DNA of 64,000 bases from Trema orientale (GCA_002914845.1 JXTC01000005.1:517949-581948), one strand, 5' to 3'. Counted from the stretch's first letter, positions 37,477-51,339 are shown. Made by a program: numbers and translations. Notes: generated by a model from the letters alone, not told the origin.

Positions 37477-38993
37477 ATTAAAAATTCATTTTACACTATA
37501 GTCATTTTGAAGAAAATAAAAAAATAAAAAAGGAAGGAAGGAATATTCTGGCATAGCAATGTTAGCATTGTGGTATGTGGTGGATATATTGGTGTTCCCG
37601 AGGGACAAAATAGTCCAAAGAAGAAAGTACACAGGTAATTTCGTTAATACGACAGGGTACGGAAGGAAGTTATCGTTTGCTACGAAACTCCTGAATGTCC
37701 GTCCGTCCTTAATTTGTACCTTTTTTTTATTATTCCCTTTTTTGAATTTTAGTAATAATTAATTAATTAATACAATTTATTTTGACACTCCTTTTTATTT
37801 ATTTATTTATTCTTATTTAAAGGACCAAAACCCGCGCTAAGCCTCTTTTTCTCTCTCTATCAAGCTCAAGCCCCTCTCTCTTTCTCTCTCTTTCGTTTTC
37901 AGGGGTTTGGGTTGGTTTGGTCCCCTCGTCTGTTTTTTTTTCTTTTTCAAAAAAATGTATTTTTGAGGTATTGGTTGAGCAAGGTTCTCTTCCATGGCGA
38001 TGATGATGATGATGATGACATGGCTCTCAAACGACTTTCGTTTTGGTCCTCAATTTATTCGTCACTGCTTTTTTCTCTGAATCTCCTCTAAAGCATTCAT
38101 CACCGACTTTTTGCTTTTTCGTCTTCTTCTTCTTCTTCTTCTTTGATTTAATTATAGGTAATAAAAAGTCAACCTTTTCGTCTATATATATTCCTCTCTG
38201 TATCTATATGTTTTTCAAATTTTATTTTTTGGGCATATGGGTATTGCACGCGTGGTTGTAGATAGTGGGTACTCCCCTTCTGGGTTTGATTCTACTTGAA
38301 GGGTTGGTTTTAATTTTTTTTTTTTAAGAAAAAATAATTTCAGGGTCGTTGGTCTTGAGTCATCAAGTGGTGGGAATTGGGTCGTTTTCTTAGGGTTTAC
38401 TTGTATTTTTTTAAATTATTTATTTATTGTGTGGATTTATTGAATATGGGAAAATAAGAAAAAAAGGGAAAAAATGAAATTTGATTGGTCATGGTGTATT
38501 TGAAGTTTTGAAGTGCATTAAGTTTTAAAAGGAATATATATTTTTCTTTGGGAAATTTTCTTATTTGGTGGCTTGAAAACAAAATTGTTTTTGGGTTATC
38601 AGGTCAACATTGGAGGCAAATATGGCAGAGAAATGGGGCTATTTGTCATTATTATTGGGTTTTTACTAGATTGTTTTTCATTTGTGAGAACCTTTTGGGT
38701 GAATCATGTTGTTATTCGGTGAAAGCCTTGAATTTATTTATTTGTATTCTTTATTCTTTTCTTTTTTCTCCTGAAGGGTCTGGTGCAAATTCAACTGGGA
38801 TGATAAGAAAAAGTCAATATATATTTTTTTTGCATTATGGGTTTTTAATATAGCTATCAAATAGAGTTCTTCTGGGTTTTTTGTTCTATTCTTTTTTTTT
38901 CCCTCATTTTTGGTGAGGAAATTAAGTTCTGTATTGGGGTTGTTCTGTTTATAGACAGGTGAGGACATTGAAGGTGTCAAAACACCCAGGAAG
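37477..38993 (+). other. Promoter and 5' leader of the Raf-like kinase gene
   Basis: A CT-rich block at 37850-37900 and a TTC repeat at 38121-38141 look like plant leader sequence. A donor (ATTATAG/GTAATA, intron from 38158) and an acceptor (TAGACAG/GTGAGG, exon from 38959) suggest an 800-bp 5' UTR intron. The resulting exon joins the ATG at 38994 after 35 leader bases. The exact start site is not visible. Confidence 0.5.
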
Positions 38994-41104
38994 ATGGATC
39001 ATCAAGAAGGTGGTGTGGATTCAAAGGTTGGCGGTACAGGAAGTATTAGTAGCAAGGATATGATTTTTAGAGCAGATAAAATTGATTTGAAGAACTTAGA
39101 TATACAGCTGGAGAAGCATTTCAGCAAGGTTTTTTACAGAAATGGTGAAAGCCAAAGGCCTAAGGAAGAGTGGGAGATTGATTTATCTAAATTGGATATA
39201 AGATATGTTGTGGCTCAGGGAACCTATGGTACTGTCTACAGGGGTACTTATGATAATCAAGATGTTGCAGGTATTATCACTCGTTATCCTTTTTCAAACT
39301 TTGATACGTATGTTTCAAACTATTTGAAGGAAAAGTTTTTTTTTTTTTTTTGGGGTTGATTTTCCAGATTGATATAGTCACAGACGGTTGAAAACAAATT
39401 CAAAACTTATCTTGTTTTGACTTATTTGATTGAGGATTAACGAATTTGTGTGTGTGTGTGTGTAGAATGCATCACCTTTGTACCTTTCGTGTCAGTTTGA
39501 GACATCACGACTAGTTTCATTTTCGCTTTCTTGTAAATTCAGAAAATCTGTTATCAAATCCTATTGACCGTCTGTCTGTTTAATCGAAATTCGTGTCTAG
39601 ACGAATGGGAAAATTAAGTGTAGCATTTGAATGGTCGACTTCTGCTCTCTTTTGGTCAGCTATGTGGAAAAAGTGTATCGTTGTTTAATCATTTTTGTTG
39701 GTTGAACTGCAAGGCTAGTGTCATTAGGGATAATCGTGATTCTTGTCATTGTAACAAGAAGTTGAAAAAGATTATAGTACAGATATATGTTTAGTTCTTA
39801 ATTTGAAAGTGGGTTCATTATGTCACATTGGCATGCACCTGCTTTGTTGTTTATTATTTACTGGCTAAGGATTACAACGTGGTAGATGACTAATTAAATT
39901 GATGTCTGACTAAGTTGATTTATTTCTTTACATAAGTGAAACCAGCTTCTATTGAAAAGTGATTATGTACATACCAAATTCTCGCTGTAATGATGTCGAA
40001 TCTAACAGTGAAGGTATTGGACTGGGGGGAGGACGGTATTGCAACATCTACTGAAACTGCTGCTCTGCGGGCATCATTTCGGCAGGAGGTTGCTGTTTGG
40101 CACAAGCTTGACCATCCTAATGTTACAAAAGTACTAACTCTTATTCTTTTACATTTTTGCTTTGATTATGTTATATCCCTGAATAATCCAGCTCTGGGAT
40201 TTGCATAGTTGCACTTTGTATAGAGGCGAACATTTTCTTCTGCAGCTTCTAATTAGCAAGCTCTGTAATCATGTACCTGTCATATTGTAAAATATAGCAA
40301 ATTTTAGTTCGTTGGTGTGGTATACCTTGAATTCTTTTGTTTGTTATGTTTTACTAGTTTGCTTTGATAACGTTTTACTTTTTACATTTTGATTTCAGTT
40401 TGTTGGTGCTTCTATGGGAGCCTCAAACCTTAAGATTCCTTCCAAAAATTCATCGGATGATGGTTATGGTTCCCATCCTTCCAAGGCATGTTGTGTGGTT
40501 GTGGAGTATCTTGCTGGTGGGACACTCAAACAGTTTCTAATAAGAAATACGCGAAAGAAGCTTGCCTTTAAAGTTGTGATTCAACTTGCTTTGGACCTCT
40601 CTCGAGGGTGGGTTCTGTTCCTCTGTACTTTCTTTGGCTATGTAGATTACATTCTGGCTTTCTTGTTAGTGAGGTAAGATTACTTGTTGAATCTGCAGAC
40701 TCAGCTATCTGCATTCAAAGAAAATTGTGCATCGTGATGTCAAAACAGAGAATATGTTGCTAGATGCTCATAGAAATCTAAAAATAGCTGATTTTGGTGT
40801 TGCTCGAGTTGAAGCTCAAAATCCCAGGGACATGACTGGTGAAACTGGTACCCTTGGATATATGGCTCCAGAGGTATATGTTTTAAAAAACTTAATTTGT
40901 CTCTTCTTTATTCCCCGCCAAATTATCATTTCCATTAACGATACAAAAGCAATGTTCCTTAACAAGAGAATAATGAACTGAGAGGCTGTGTTAATTTCTA
41001 CTTTAGCATGCAGGGTCTTTTTCTGTAAAGAGTTAAAAATATCATTTAGAGTGAAAAATATATGCATGGAACCAAAAAAACAAACATGATGTCTTTGGGT
41101 TGAA

Positions 41105-41135
<31 letters not shown>

Positions 41136-42043
41136 GGGGACCCTTTTTTCATGAAACCAAATTCATAAAATGTTTTCTGTAGGTTCTGGATGGTAAGCCT
41201 TATAATAGAAGATGTGACGTCTACAGCTTTGGAATATGCCTATGGGAAATTTATTGTTGTGATATGCCTTATCCAGACCTTAGCTTCGCTGATATATCAT
41301 CTGCAGTTGTCCGACACGTAAGTTGAATCAAATATATTTTTCACACTCATTTCCTAGTCAGATTCAAAGCAATTTCTCCGTCCTAGAACAATTGGAATTT
41401 ATGTGGGAGGAGAAGAAATTATTATATGAATGAACTCTTGCTGTGCAAGCGAATTAAATTCTTGGCAAAATGATGTGATTTTTGAAATTGACCTATACAT
41501 GTTGAATAAAAAAGTTACTCAACCTATCGCATCTGCTTTTGTTTAAACTGCTTATAGCTGTTATTTCCTTTTTGTTTATTTGATAGATGAGTGTTCAAGT
41601 GCCAAAGATATTGTTTAGCTTAAGGAAAAAGAAGACGACAGAGATTACAAGGAGTTTTACTTCTTGTCTTCTGTGAACTGGTCTTCCCAATTAGTTGTTA
41701 CTAAGCTTCAAGCATTAGTTTATTTTAACTAGTCGAGAATAAACTTTTACATTACTTTCATCTTTATTACCATTGGAGTCTATGCATACAGAAAAGATCT
41801 GACATCCGCCCTTTCTTTGCTTGGACTTGTTTGCAGAACCTACGACCAGATATTCCCAGATGCTGTCCAAGTTCTTTAGCAAATATTATGCGGAAATGCT
41901 GGGATGGAAATGCAGATAAACGTCCTGAAATGGATGAGGTGGTGAGAATGTTAGAAGCAATTGATACAAGTAAAGGTGGAGGTATGATACCTGATGACCA
42001 AGCTTCTGCTTGTTTCTGTTTTGGCCCCGCTCGCGGTCCCTAA
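38994..42043 (+). CDS. Raf-like group C protein kinase (MRK1/CBC-like)
   Basis: Six coding exons: 38994-39270, 40009-40130, 40399-40607, 40699-40873, 41183-41317, 41837-42043, all GT-AG and in phase, giving 374 residues. The N-terminal signature [20 protein letters not shown] and [20 protein letters not shown] are characteristic of the MRK1/CBC1/CBC2 group of Raf-like MAPKKKs. Kinase motifs present: glycine loop GTYGTV 76-81, catalytic K94 in [14 protein letters not shown] with D216, DFG 234-236, APE 259-261. An active enzyme is therefore expected. The tail ends [13 protein letters not shown]1/CBC2 act in guard cells in blue-light and CO2 stomatal responses; this gene is closest by synteny to At3g22750, whose role I do not know in detail. 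The family is considered cytosolic. Confidence 0.94.
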
Positions 42044-45000
42044 GCTTTATTATTTATCCTTCATTGTGTATGTGTTGATGAACCGGAGTGATGGGCCTTT
42101 GTTTTTTTTTTTTGCCTGTTAAAAAGTTGGGGGAGAAAATGGGGCGCTTGACTGGGACTGGAAGTTTTTGGGGTTTTTTTCTCCTAGGGCTGAAATTGTA
42201 TTTCTATAGTCCATGAACAGAGGGACTTATATGATTTTACATAAAAAAGTATTCCCAGTACCGTTGTGTTTTATGGTGTATAGCCTATAGGTTTGTTTTG
42301 ATCTTGAAAAGAGTTATATTCTATTTCTGAGGATTTTTCTTCTTCTAGGATTGTTTGATGCTTAAGGTTTAGATCAACCAAGGCTGTCCTTTACCCTGGC
42401 AAGGAATAAATTAGTCACTGTAAGGACTCGTTGAGAAAACTCAACCCAACTAAGCCAAGCTGAACACGTTATTGAAAGTCCTTGCCTTTTTTGTTTCTCA
42501 TTACTCTCTTTTTAGAGAATTGTTTCACAAAAAAGTAGAAACCACGACTATTGGTCCTTGAATTACAAAGAAAGTCTCACTTTAGTCCCTAAGCTTTAAA
42601 TTTAGTCGCTCCTTAATCTATTATAGTGTTCCCTTTGCGTTCTTTTTACCACACATTCCGTTCCTTGTAGTTAGTCGTTTAAATTTTTTGTTCTAAAATG
42701 CAGAAAACTTGTTCTAAAATGCAGAAAACTCTCTTTTAAATATCATAGCAAAGCTGGTGTTAGATCACCCTTGCTTTGAGGGAATCCATTTTCTGGCTTC
42801 CTCATAAGATTTGGAAAATCTCTTTACATAGTTGGCTGATGTTTAGAGCTTTATAACAGTGATTCTTAACCTTCTTATTAGTTCTTGATACATCCTCAAA
42901 CCATAAAAGGGTATATTAGAGCCTAGAGGTCTTGATTTTCACGTGCGTCCAAGCTACCACAAGTGATAAAGGGTAAACAATAAAAAATACAAAATATTCC
43001 TGGATAGAGACTAGAGAAGTAGTCAGGACCTAGGCCAGGTGGGGTTATTTTTCTATAAATCAATTCGAACTTAAAACTCAACGACTGGTTAATGCTCTGA
43101 AAAGAAGTTTCATTATGCGTGTTATATATATGTAGTGTATATTGGATTAAAGTACCTCGGTGCCATGATTATATTTAATACAGATATGTACATGTTGTAC
43201 GTTATTGTTTTGATTTGTGTTTTTCTTTGTGGACCATTCAAGTTTGTCTCTTAAACACGATGATTAACCTATAAGAATGTTGCTCTCCATTAATGAAACA
43301 TGGATGATGAGAATTCTGTCGTAACTTGTCAGAGTCTCACAGATATCTTTATTTACACAGCAGCATATCTATTATTTTATCCACGCTATGGTTTTCAATT
43401 CGAGTCCCAAGTCATCTCGTCTTTGAAAACGCACCATAGTCTTCATAATTATTACAAGAAGACACCATACTCTTCGTAATTATATTATAAGAAGATAAGC
43501 CATATTCTCAAATTATCGTGTGAGACTCGCGTGAATATACACAATGAATATTTATAAATAGTCATTAGTTATCATAGTCATATATATTTTTTTAAAAATT
43601 TACATGCTATTTGGTTCTAATATAATTTGAGATTTGGAATATAGTATGTGTCGCGAATAATTTAATTTAACTTTTGGTAGTAGTGGAGTGTCACATACAA
43701 CACATATCTTATCCGTTTGCATCAGTGTCACTCTCCATATATGTACAAATTCATGTATACTTCCTAAGGCACATCCTAGAGAAAAAGAGAGCTATCTGGA
43801 AATCCATTATAGAAATTGATCTGTATAATCAAATAAAGCCCAATGAACGCAGACGCTTTCGTTGTCAGGTACAAAGACAATTTTTCAAGAGCCATCGGTG
43901 TTTGTTTGTATTATTTGGAGAAGTTAATGTGGACGTGAATCTAGCCACTTGCACACGATAATCTGAGAGTTAGTGCTATAATTAGCTGCCTTAGAATTCT
44001 GAGTCTTTTATTGGTGTGGGTTTTTAGATTTAAGCTCAAATTTATAATCCTACACAACATCCATCACACGTCTTCTGTCACTATAACAATTATAAGTTGT
44101 TTTGGAAAATTATTATTGTTTTCCCTTTGTTATTATCGTTGGCTGGGCAATGATTAATATTCTGTGAGATTAATGATTCATAGCATTAGTTTAATTGTTT
44201 GTTTAGTTCAAAGAAAGAGCTGAGATTAATGGATTAAATTTACTGTTGAAAGTAGATTATAACAATTACTGTAATTGACTGTTTTATTCATATTAATATA
44301 TATCAACAAATGAGTCCAAACAATTTGGAGTTCATATGTGTCGATTTATCATTTCTCTATGAAATTAGTGGAGTAGGTAGTTCAGTGGGACAATGAAGTT
44401 TTTTGAAGAGGACTATTATTTTTTGCTGAAACATTAGACCATTTTGCTAGGAAAAATAAAACTTATTATATGTTAATGAAATAAATTTTAATCCAGTTTT
44501 GTGCAACTTGACCATAATCCCATTAACTTTACAAAGTGGATTCTGTAACATTTCTTTCTTTGTGTGTCCAATCCATATGTGGAATAATAAGCTAGCCACT
44601 AATTGAAATGACAATTAATTGATAAGATCTTACTTGAAATAGGTGTATCAAAAAAAAAAAAAAAAAAAAGAGAGAGAAAACTAATAGAGAGATTCCGTGT
44701 GATTCGTGTGAAACATCTTGTCGTTTATAAATATTCATATCTATGACGATTATATTACCATATACTAGTTCTCCCACTTTCTTTTGAAGAAAAGAGAGAG
44801 AGAGACTAAAATTAAATGACAAACCTTGCCAATCGAAAAAGAAATCTCATATTGGAAATTCATCCATATCGGACATAATATAAGTTTCAATCATGGACAG
44901 TAAAACATTCAATGATATATATAAATATGGAAGACTTCTCAATTGTTACAATTTTTTTGTGACCATGGATGGGTACTTAAAAAGTAGTGATAGCATTAAT

Positions 45001-45363
45001 TTTTTTGATGGTAATAAATAGCATTAAATTTTTTTGGCCAACTATCAAACTAATCACCACCGTGGGATATTAGATCTAACGGCTTAAACCATTGTAACCA
45101 TCCATGGGTAAATATTATTGTAACCATTATATATAAACTCGGTTGAAAGGCTTGAAGATTAATTACTCTATTATCTTAGCATAATTTTGGTTTTTGAATT
45201 TTAAATTTCTCAATTTGGTTGTTTAACTTTTAAAATGTTAAGAACCAAAATAAGACTTTATCAATAATTAAAGATAAATTAAACGAAATAATTAATCCAC
45301 AAGCTTAATATAGGCATGTCCCCGTTTCTGCTCCTAAACGAAAAAAAAAAGTATATGTATAAA
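42044..45363. other. 3' UTR of the kinase gene, then intergenic
   Basis: About the first 300 bp are probably the kinase 3' UTR. Beyond it no gene is seen. Small repeats include TTGTTCTAAAATGCAGAAAA twice at about 42690-42730, and a threefold imperfect repeat around 43425-43510 with CATAGTCTTCATAATTATTA or CATACTCTTCGTAATTATAT. Open frames 43674-43961 (plus) and 44592-44822 (minus) have no recognisable domain. Confidence 0.5.
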
Positions 45364-45517
45364 TACGGTAGGGGCGTCCCTACGTAGGGCCCTGTCTATA
45401 CACCGTTGGATGGGAATCTGTGTATAAATAGATTCCCCACAGATTCCCGTTATTCTCCACAGATTCTCATCCAACGGTGTATAAAGGGTGGCCCTACGTA
45501 GGGGCGCTCCTACTGTA
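45364..45517. mobile_element. Hairpin MITE, 154 bp
   Basis: The left arm TACGGTAGGGGCGTCCCTAC and the reverse complement of the right arm TACAGTAGGAGCGCCCCTAC pair. The pairing continues through GTAGGGCC, ACACCGTTGGATG and GAATCTGTG almost to the centre, so nearly the whole element folds into one long hairpin. It is flanked by TA on both sides, which would fit a Stowaway/mariner-type insertion. It lies in otherwise AT-rich DNA. Confidence 0.8.
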
Positions 45518-46990
45518 GCCCTCCCCTAATATAATATTGCTTATTAGATGATAAGCTTCATCATGTTAATTGGGGTTAGAATATCGTACACGGAATATGT
45601 GCGAGTTGGAAAACATGATAAGCCTAAAGAAAACGATGTCTATCCCAAATACTAGGCTCTTGTTGTCCTCGTTGATGGGAAAAAAGAGAGAAAAAATGAA
45701 AAAGCATGATCATTTACTCAATGTATTTCTTCACTCATTCTTGTTGTCATTAAGTGGTTCTCACGTTACTACACGCCATATTGCCTAAGCATCTCAATCC
45801 CTTTCGGAAAAACAGGGAACCGTTTTTCCTTTTGAAATAGAAAATTTTTCAAAGCCACCGTTAGTTTTGAGCAACTATGGAACACTAGTGGTACAGTCGC
45901 ACCACGTGAAGTATAATTATGTTATTGGGTGATTATAATTAATAAACTGAGACTATTTAAAATGTAATTATAATCTGTTAGTAATTAAATTGATAAATCA
46001 TGTGGTGTTGAGTACATATAATGCCCCTTAACAGTACTCATTATTTTTTAGTACTATGAAAAGATGCTCCTGATTTATAATAACATGTTCATTTTACCTC
46101 CAAAAAAAAAATCCTTATATTTTAAGGGGAAAAAAGCACGGTTCCCTACATTTTAATATATATATATATATGCCATATAGATATATATACACATTTAAGT
46201 TTCAAACTATTACAAGTTTATATATGTATATAAAAAAGAAAAACTATTACAAGTTTATGAATATAGTTTTTATTTTAAGGGAAAAGAAAACACTTTTTTT
46301 TTGATGATTATTGGAAGAAATAACACCCATTTAAATTTTCGTATGATATATCCAACCTGTGAATGGTTGGCCACGTCCTTTTAAAATCTTAAAATTGAAT
46401 ACTAACTTTAATAAATTAATAAGCTTTTTTTAAAGAAAATAAATTAGTTTATGAATTTGTATGATGTGATTAACATTCATTGAAGTTGGACCCGAGAATA
46501 ATTAAATTCATTGTATAAGTTCCCAAAAATTAAAAAAGTTTTTTGTTTTATTTTTTAGATCAAACAAATATGCTATTATAAATCAGGTATAACTTAGTGA
46601 TAATTACACTTTTTTCTTCCAATATAGAGGTACCTAAGTTTAAATCTCTATCCCGGAAATTTTTAAAAAGCAATAAAGAATAAAGACCTAAAAAACAGAA
46701 AGACCTTATGACTCATTGTTAGCCGTTGATTAGAGTAATAGAATTACAGATACATACCCACGTGGTGAATTTTGAGAGACTTTTAATACCCATAGAGCAC
46801 ATGCACATTGTTCTAGCAATTTAGATTAAAAACACAATACGTACGAAGAGGGCGGAAAAAAAATAAAATAAAGGGCACTAATTCAGATGCCATAGTGATG
46901 AGAAAAACAACATGGAAGAGAATTAAAAAAAGACCCAAGGAAGAATCAAAAATGTTCCTAGACACGAGGGGCATTATGGTAATTGAGCTG
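45518..46990. other. Intergenic, upstream of the HMT gene
   Basis: AT-rich DNA with a (TA)n tract near 46159-46172. The open frame at 45570-45788 has no known motif. Confidence 0.5.
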
Positions 46991-47010
46991 CTTCTCTTCC
47001 CTCTATAAAA
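46759..47010 (+). promoter_or_regulatory. HMT promoter: G-box and TATA box
   Basis: A TATA box (CTCTATAAAAGG, core at 47004-47010) lies about 200 bp before the start codon, placing transcription near 47035-47040. A perfect CACGTG G-box at 46759-46764 (CCCACGTGG, also a core ABRE) sits about 240 bp upstream of the TATA. It could give light or abscisic-acid/stress input. An (ATT)n tract lies in the leader at about 47156-47177. Confidence 0.55.
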
Positions 47011-47209
47011 GGAAACGCTTGTTTCAACATTAATGACACCGTGACTACTATACTATAAAACTATCTTAGTAGCAAAGGGCAGTTTATATAGACAGGTTGG
47101 TTTCAGCTTCAGTTTCAGAAGAAGAAAGCTTAGAAAGGAGCTAGCCTAGCCACCTTATTATTATTATTATTATTATTCTGATAAGTATAGTTCAATCAAT
47201 TAGTAGAAC

Positions 47210-50200
47210 ATGGGATTAGGAAGCGCTGAAACGTCGTCGTTTATGGGTGATTTCCTTGAAAAGTGCGGTGGTTATGGTGTCGTAGATGGTGGGTTCGCCA
47301 CGGAGCTTGAACGACATGGTGCTGACCTTAACGATCCTTTATGGAGTGCCAAATGCCTTATTAGTTCGCCTCACCTCGTTAGAAGGGTACTAATTACTAT
47401 TTCTCTCTCTCTCTCTCTCAAAAAAAAAAAATAAATAAATAAAGAGTGCTTCATTTTTGGACTTACTGTTACTGGTGAGATATTTTTTATCATGTGTATT
47501 TTGTATTTTAAATAGGGATCTAGTTATTAATGTTGAATCATTACAAGAAGTCATGTAAAGGAAAGAGTAGTACTGCAAAGAAATCTGGAAAATATTATGT
47601 TTATATGCAGATTTAGTTTTTTTTTTTTTTTTCTTTCAATCAAAATATTTTTAGTTTCAAATGTTTCTTTTCCTTGGTTAGCAACTGGCTATCTTGTTAT
47701 TGAGCTGAGTATATGTTTCTGCAACACTTTGAAGGTGTAGGATTTCAGGTCGTTTCCTGTTAATTTTAATTTGTTTTTGCTTTCAAATATATTTGCTACA
47801 AAAATTAATGCTTTAACTAGAGGAATCAAAATTGTTTGTCATATTTTGGTGCCGAATTCGTGTCTATTAAATAAATTGATATCATATACTGTAGATGTGA
47901 ATTTGAGATACTAAACGTGCAGGTAATATTCTCAGTTTCAGTTTGGATAATAATATTGGTAGTAAAATTAGTAAATAGTGATTTGTTAACCAAAAAAAAG
48001 ATTAAGATGTACGTATGTTGATTTAGATCATTTTTCCCCATAACACTCGGTGCAACTATTTTATTTTTATAAGTTTCTTGATCTCTCGCTAGCTGTATTA
48101 AATTATATTTAGTAGTAAAGTATTTCTTTCATATATTAATTTATTAAGTAATTTGTATAAAATATAAAATTGTATATTTATGAGACTACATGTGAGTTAA
48201 GCTTGAATGAAATCGATTACTATATAAACCTACCGTTTCAAAAACGTTCAGTTCACCAATTAATTGTAAAAGTTTGTTTTTTGTTTTTGTTTTTTAAAAA
48301 AAAGCAAGGAATTTTGTATTGCTTATCTACAAATCGTGCATAATCCTTTTATGTTAAATAATTTATTTTATGGTCATTTAGAGTTAGGTAGTCGTCCTAG
48401 GTAGTCCTATGTCAGATGATTTGTGAGTCACCTTATGACAATGACGTGTCAAAGCATATCCACCCCAGATCATAAAATTTGTTTATAGTCTCGTCAGTCT
48501 CATAAAGGCTTCACGTTGACATTTGTCTCTTTTCATGCAAGCAAACTTTTACAATAAATTAGGATACATTTATTTATTTATTTTTTTAAAAAAGAGGAGG
48601 ACATGGCCAACTACGTTATTATTACAAATTAAATAACAATCTGTTTGAAGGGACATAAATTAATAGGTAAGATAACCTAGGATACCCAGCGGAAGAAAAA
48701 AAAAAAAAACCTAGGATACGAGAAGTTCACATGGATTTTGATGATTAAAAACTTAGCGATTCTCTTTTATTTATTGTACTTTATAAATCCACACACTAGT
48801 CATGCTTTGATTATATGCGTGTCTAATCAATTACAACCATTGATTATTAATTTATGACAATGAGATAATAATGATGACGTTAACGAGCGATCTTAATGTT
48901 GTAGTGTGTGATTATTGCTAGCATCACTCATCTATTATTGAGTTATCCTCCGAGGCCGCACTTTTGGGAAAAGAAGGAAAACAAAAAAGAAAAAAAAAAA
49001 CCAAAAAAAAAAAAATAAAGGAATAAAAGAGCAGCTTTAGCATGTAATACCAAATGTAAGGTTGCACACAATGACACAAACAGACTCAATATTTAATTTA
49101 GAAGTGGAGAAAGAGTTTGATGGAATCAATACAGCTTTTCTTTTGGGCCCCACTGCAAGAAGTAATTGCTACCTTTAATGTTACTTTTAAGATAAAAGTT
49201 TTGCTACTTAATTATATGGCTTTAAAATTTTCAAAAAAAAAAAAAATGTAACATGTAATAGTGTCATCCCAATCAATATTGAAAAAATACCCCCCCCCAA
49301 AAAAAAAAGTATCATACGTGCTCATCCTTAAACAAGACTCATCTTCAAGCTTTTTGTCAAACTCATGATGAAGTGCACGTAAACAGGTTCACTTGGACTA
49401 CCTTGATGCTGGTGCAAATATCATTACTAGCGGATCTTATCAGGTAATAATTTAACTTTTGTATTATATCCTTTTTTTTCCCTTAAAATTTTGTAACTCT
49501 TTCATAGTAACGTTATCTTAAATAAAATATAAAATTTCATGTGAACAAATAGGCCACAATTCAAGGTTTTGAGGCCAAAGGTTTCTCGAAAGAAGAAGGT
49601 GAAGCTTTGCTTAAGAAAAGTGTAGAAATTGCTTGTGAAGCACGGGAAATTTACCACGACAGATGCACCAAAGATTCTTTGGATTTCGCCGAAAATGGAA
49701 GCTCTGAAAGGCGACCTGTTTTGGTTGCAGCTTCAGTTGGGAGCTATGGCGCTTACTTGGCTGATGGTTCCGAGTATAGGTACTTGGAAAGAACATTGTA
49801 GAGTTTTCAAAAAGATAATAACTATTGTTACGAAGAGTTGTGTTAACAACAGTCGTGCATCACTCTCTACGGGGTGACAACACTACTGTTGTATTATAAT
49901 TGTGATTAGTCAAACACTTGACCGAAGCACGTGTCTTTTTGTGAAACAAGCTCGTATTTTTAATCTTCATTTTCTTTTCTATTAACAATGGGGGGAAAAA
50001 AAAAAAAAATGAAAGAAGCAGAGTACTCTGAGTTTCTAGCTCTGTGAACAAGTAGGTGACATGCTTAATATACTGTATGGTACAACTTTTTTAGTGCTTT
50101 TGTTTTTGTTTCATTTGTCCTTATACCTGATGTATATCTCTCTGTTCATTTGGGTCCGTGTCACAGTGGGAACTATGGTGATGCAGTAACTCTAGAAACG

Positions 50201-51339
50201 CTGAAGGATTTTCACAGGAGGAGGGTTCAGATTCTGGCCAACTCTGGAGCTGATCTGATTGCATTTGAAACAACTCCAAATAAGTTAGAAGCCAAGGTAT
50301 GTAACAGAGTTTACCTTATAAGTTGTTTTAAGTCTTGAAGTTTCGGAATTAGGATCAAATTACTATTATGTTTATTGATCTTATATGATGTAATATGCAG
50401 GCTTATGCAGAACTTCTTGAGGAGGAAGGAATAGATATTCCGGCTTGGTTTTCGTTCAGTTCGACAGACGGAACCAACGCTGCAAGTGGCGATCCCATCT
50501 CGGAGTGTGCATCCATTGCAGATTCTTGCAAACAAGTTGTTGCAGTTGGGATCAATTGCACCCCACCCAGATATATCAGTAGCTTGATTTCATCTATCCA
50601 GAAGGTACATGTTTATATGGTGTTGATAGTTGGACATTCATATTTATAGGCAAATTAAAAAAAAAAAAAAAAACCCATTTCAATTGTCACATAATTTGTT
50701 TGCATTATGTTACGGCATATGGTTGGACACAAAAATCATATTAGTTCCTCAGAATTATTTGGTTGGTATTGGGCAATTATATTATGCTGGAAATGTACAA
50801 CTTCATATCTCAACATTCTTGCAACTTCTTGTTATATGAAAAACTAAATAAAACATTAACATAAGTCACCTTTCTTGGACAAGCTAATAAGTACCCCGTT
50901 AAACATTTTGTACTAATATTCTTTGGCTATTCAATGACAGGTATCTAGTAAACCAGTAGTTATATATCCCAACAGCGGTGAGACTTATGATGCTCGAAGC
51001 AAGCAATGGACAGTGAGTATCTAGCTCAACTGTTGTTTTCGTCACACGTACACACACACACGCGCGCATATATATATATATTATGTATATATATACATAT
51101 GTATAATATGCTACAGTTCACATCTTTATGTGGCAAGTTTTATTAATGTTCCACTGGGAAATGTTTAATAATATTTAATGCAGAGAACAAATGGGGTCGT
51201 TGATGAAGATTTTGTGTCGTACGTGGGAAAGTGGAAGGAGGCTGGGGCTTCCTTATTTGGTGGATGTTGCAGGACTACGCCAAATACCATAAGGGCCATA
51301 TCTAAGGCTCTCTCAGAAAATTCATATGTAACTAATTAG
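47210..51339 (+). CDS. HMT3: Homocysteine S-methyltransferase
   Basis: Seven coding exons: 47210-47386, 49387-49443, 49553-49779, 50167-50296, 50401-50604, 50941-51012, 51184-51339, all GT-AG and in phase, giving 340 residues, the usual HMT length. The enzyme transfers a methyl group from S-methylmethionine (or S-adenosylmethionine) to homocysteine, making methionine. This is the cytosolic S-methylmethionine cycle that stores and moves methyl groups and sulphur. The zinc-binding signature is complete: C250 in GINCTPP and C317-C318 in GGCCRTTP. The N-terminal [19 protein letters not shown] and [10 protein letters not shown] are family hallmarks. Intron 1 is 2.0 kb, unusually long for this gene. 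Assignment to HMT3 rests on synteny with At3g22740. Confidence 0.95.
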
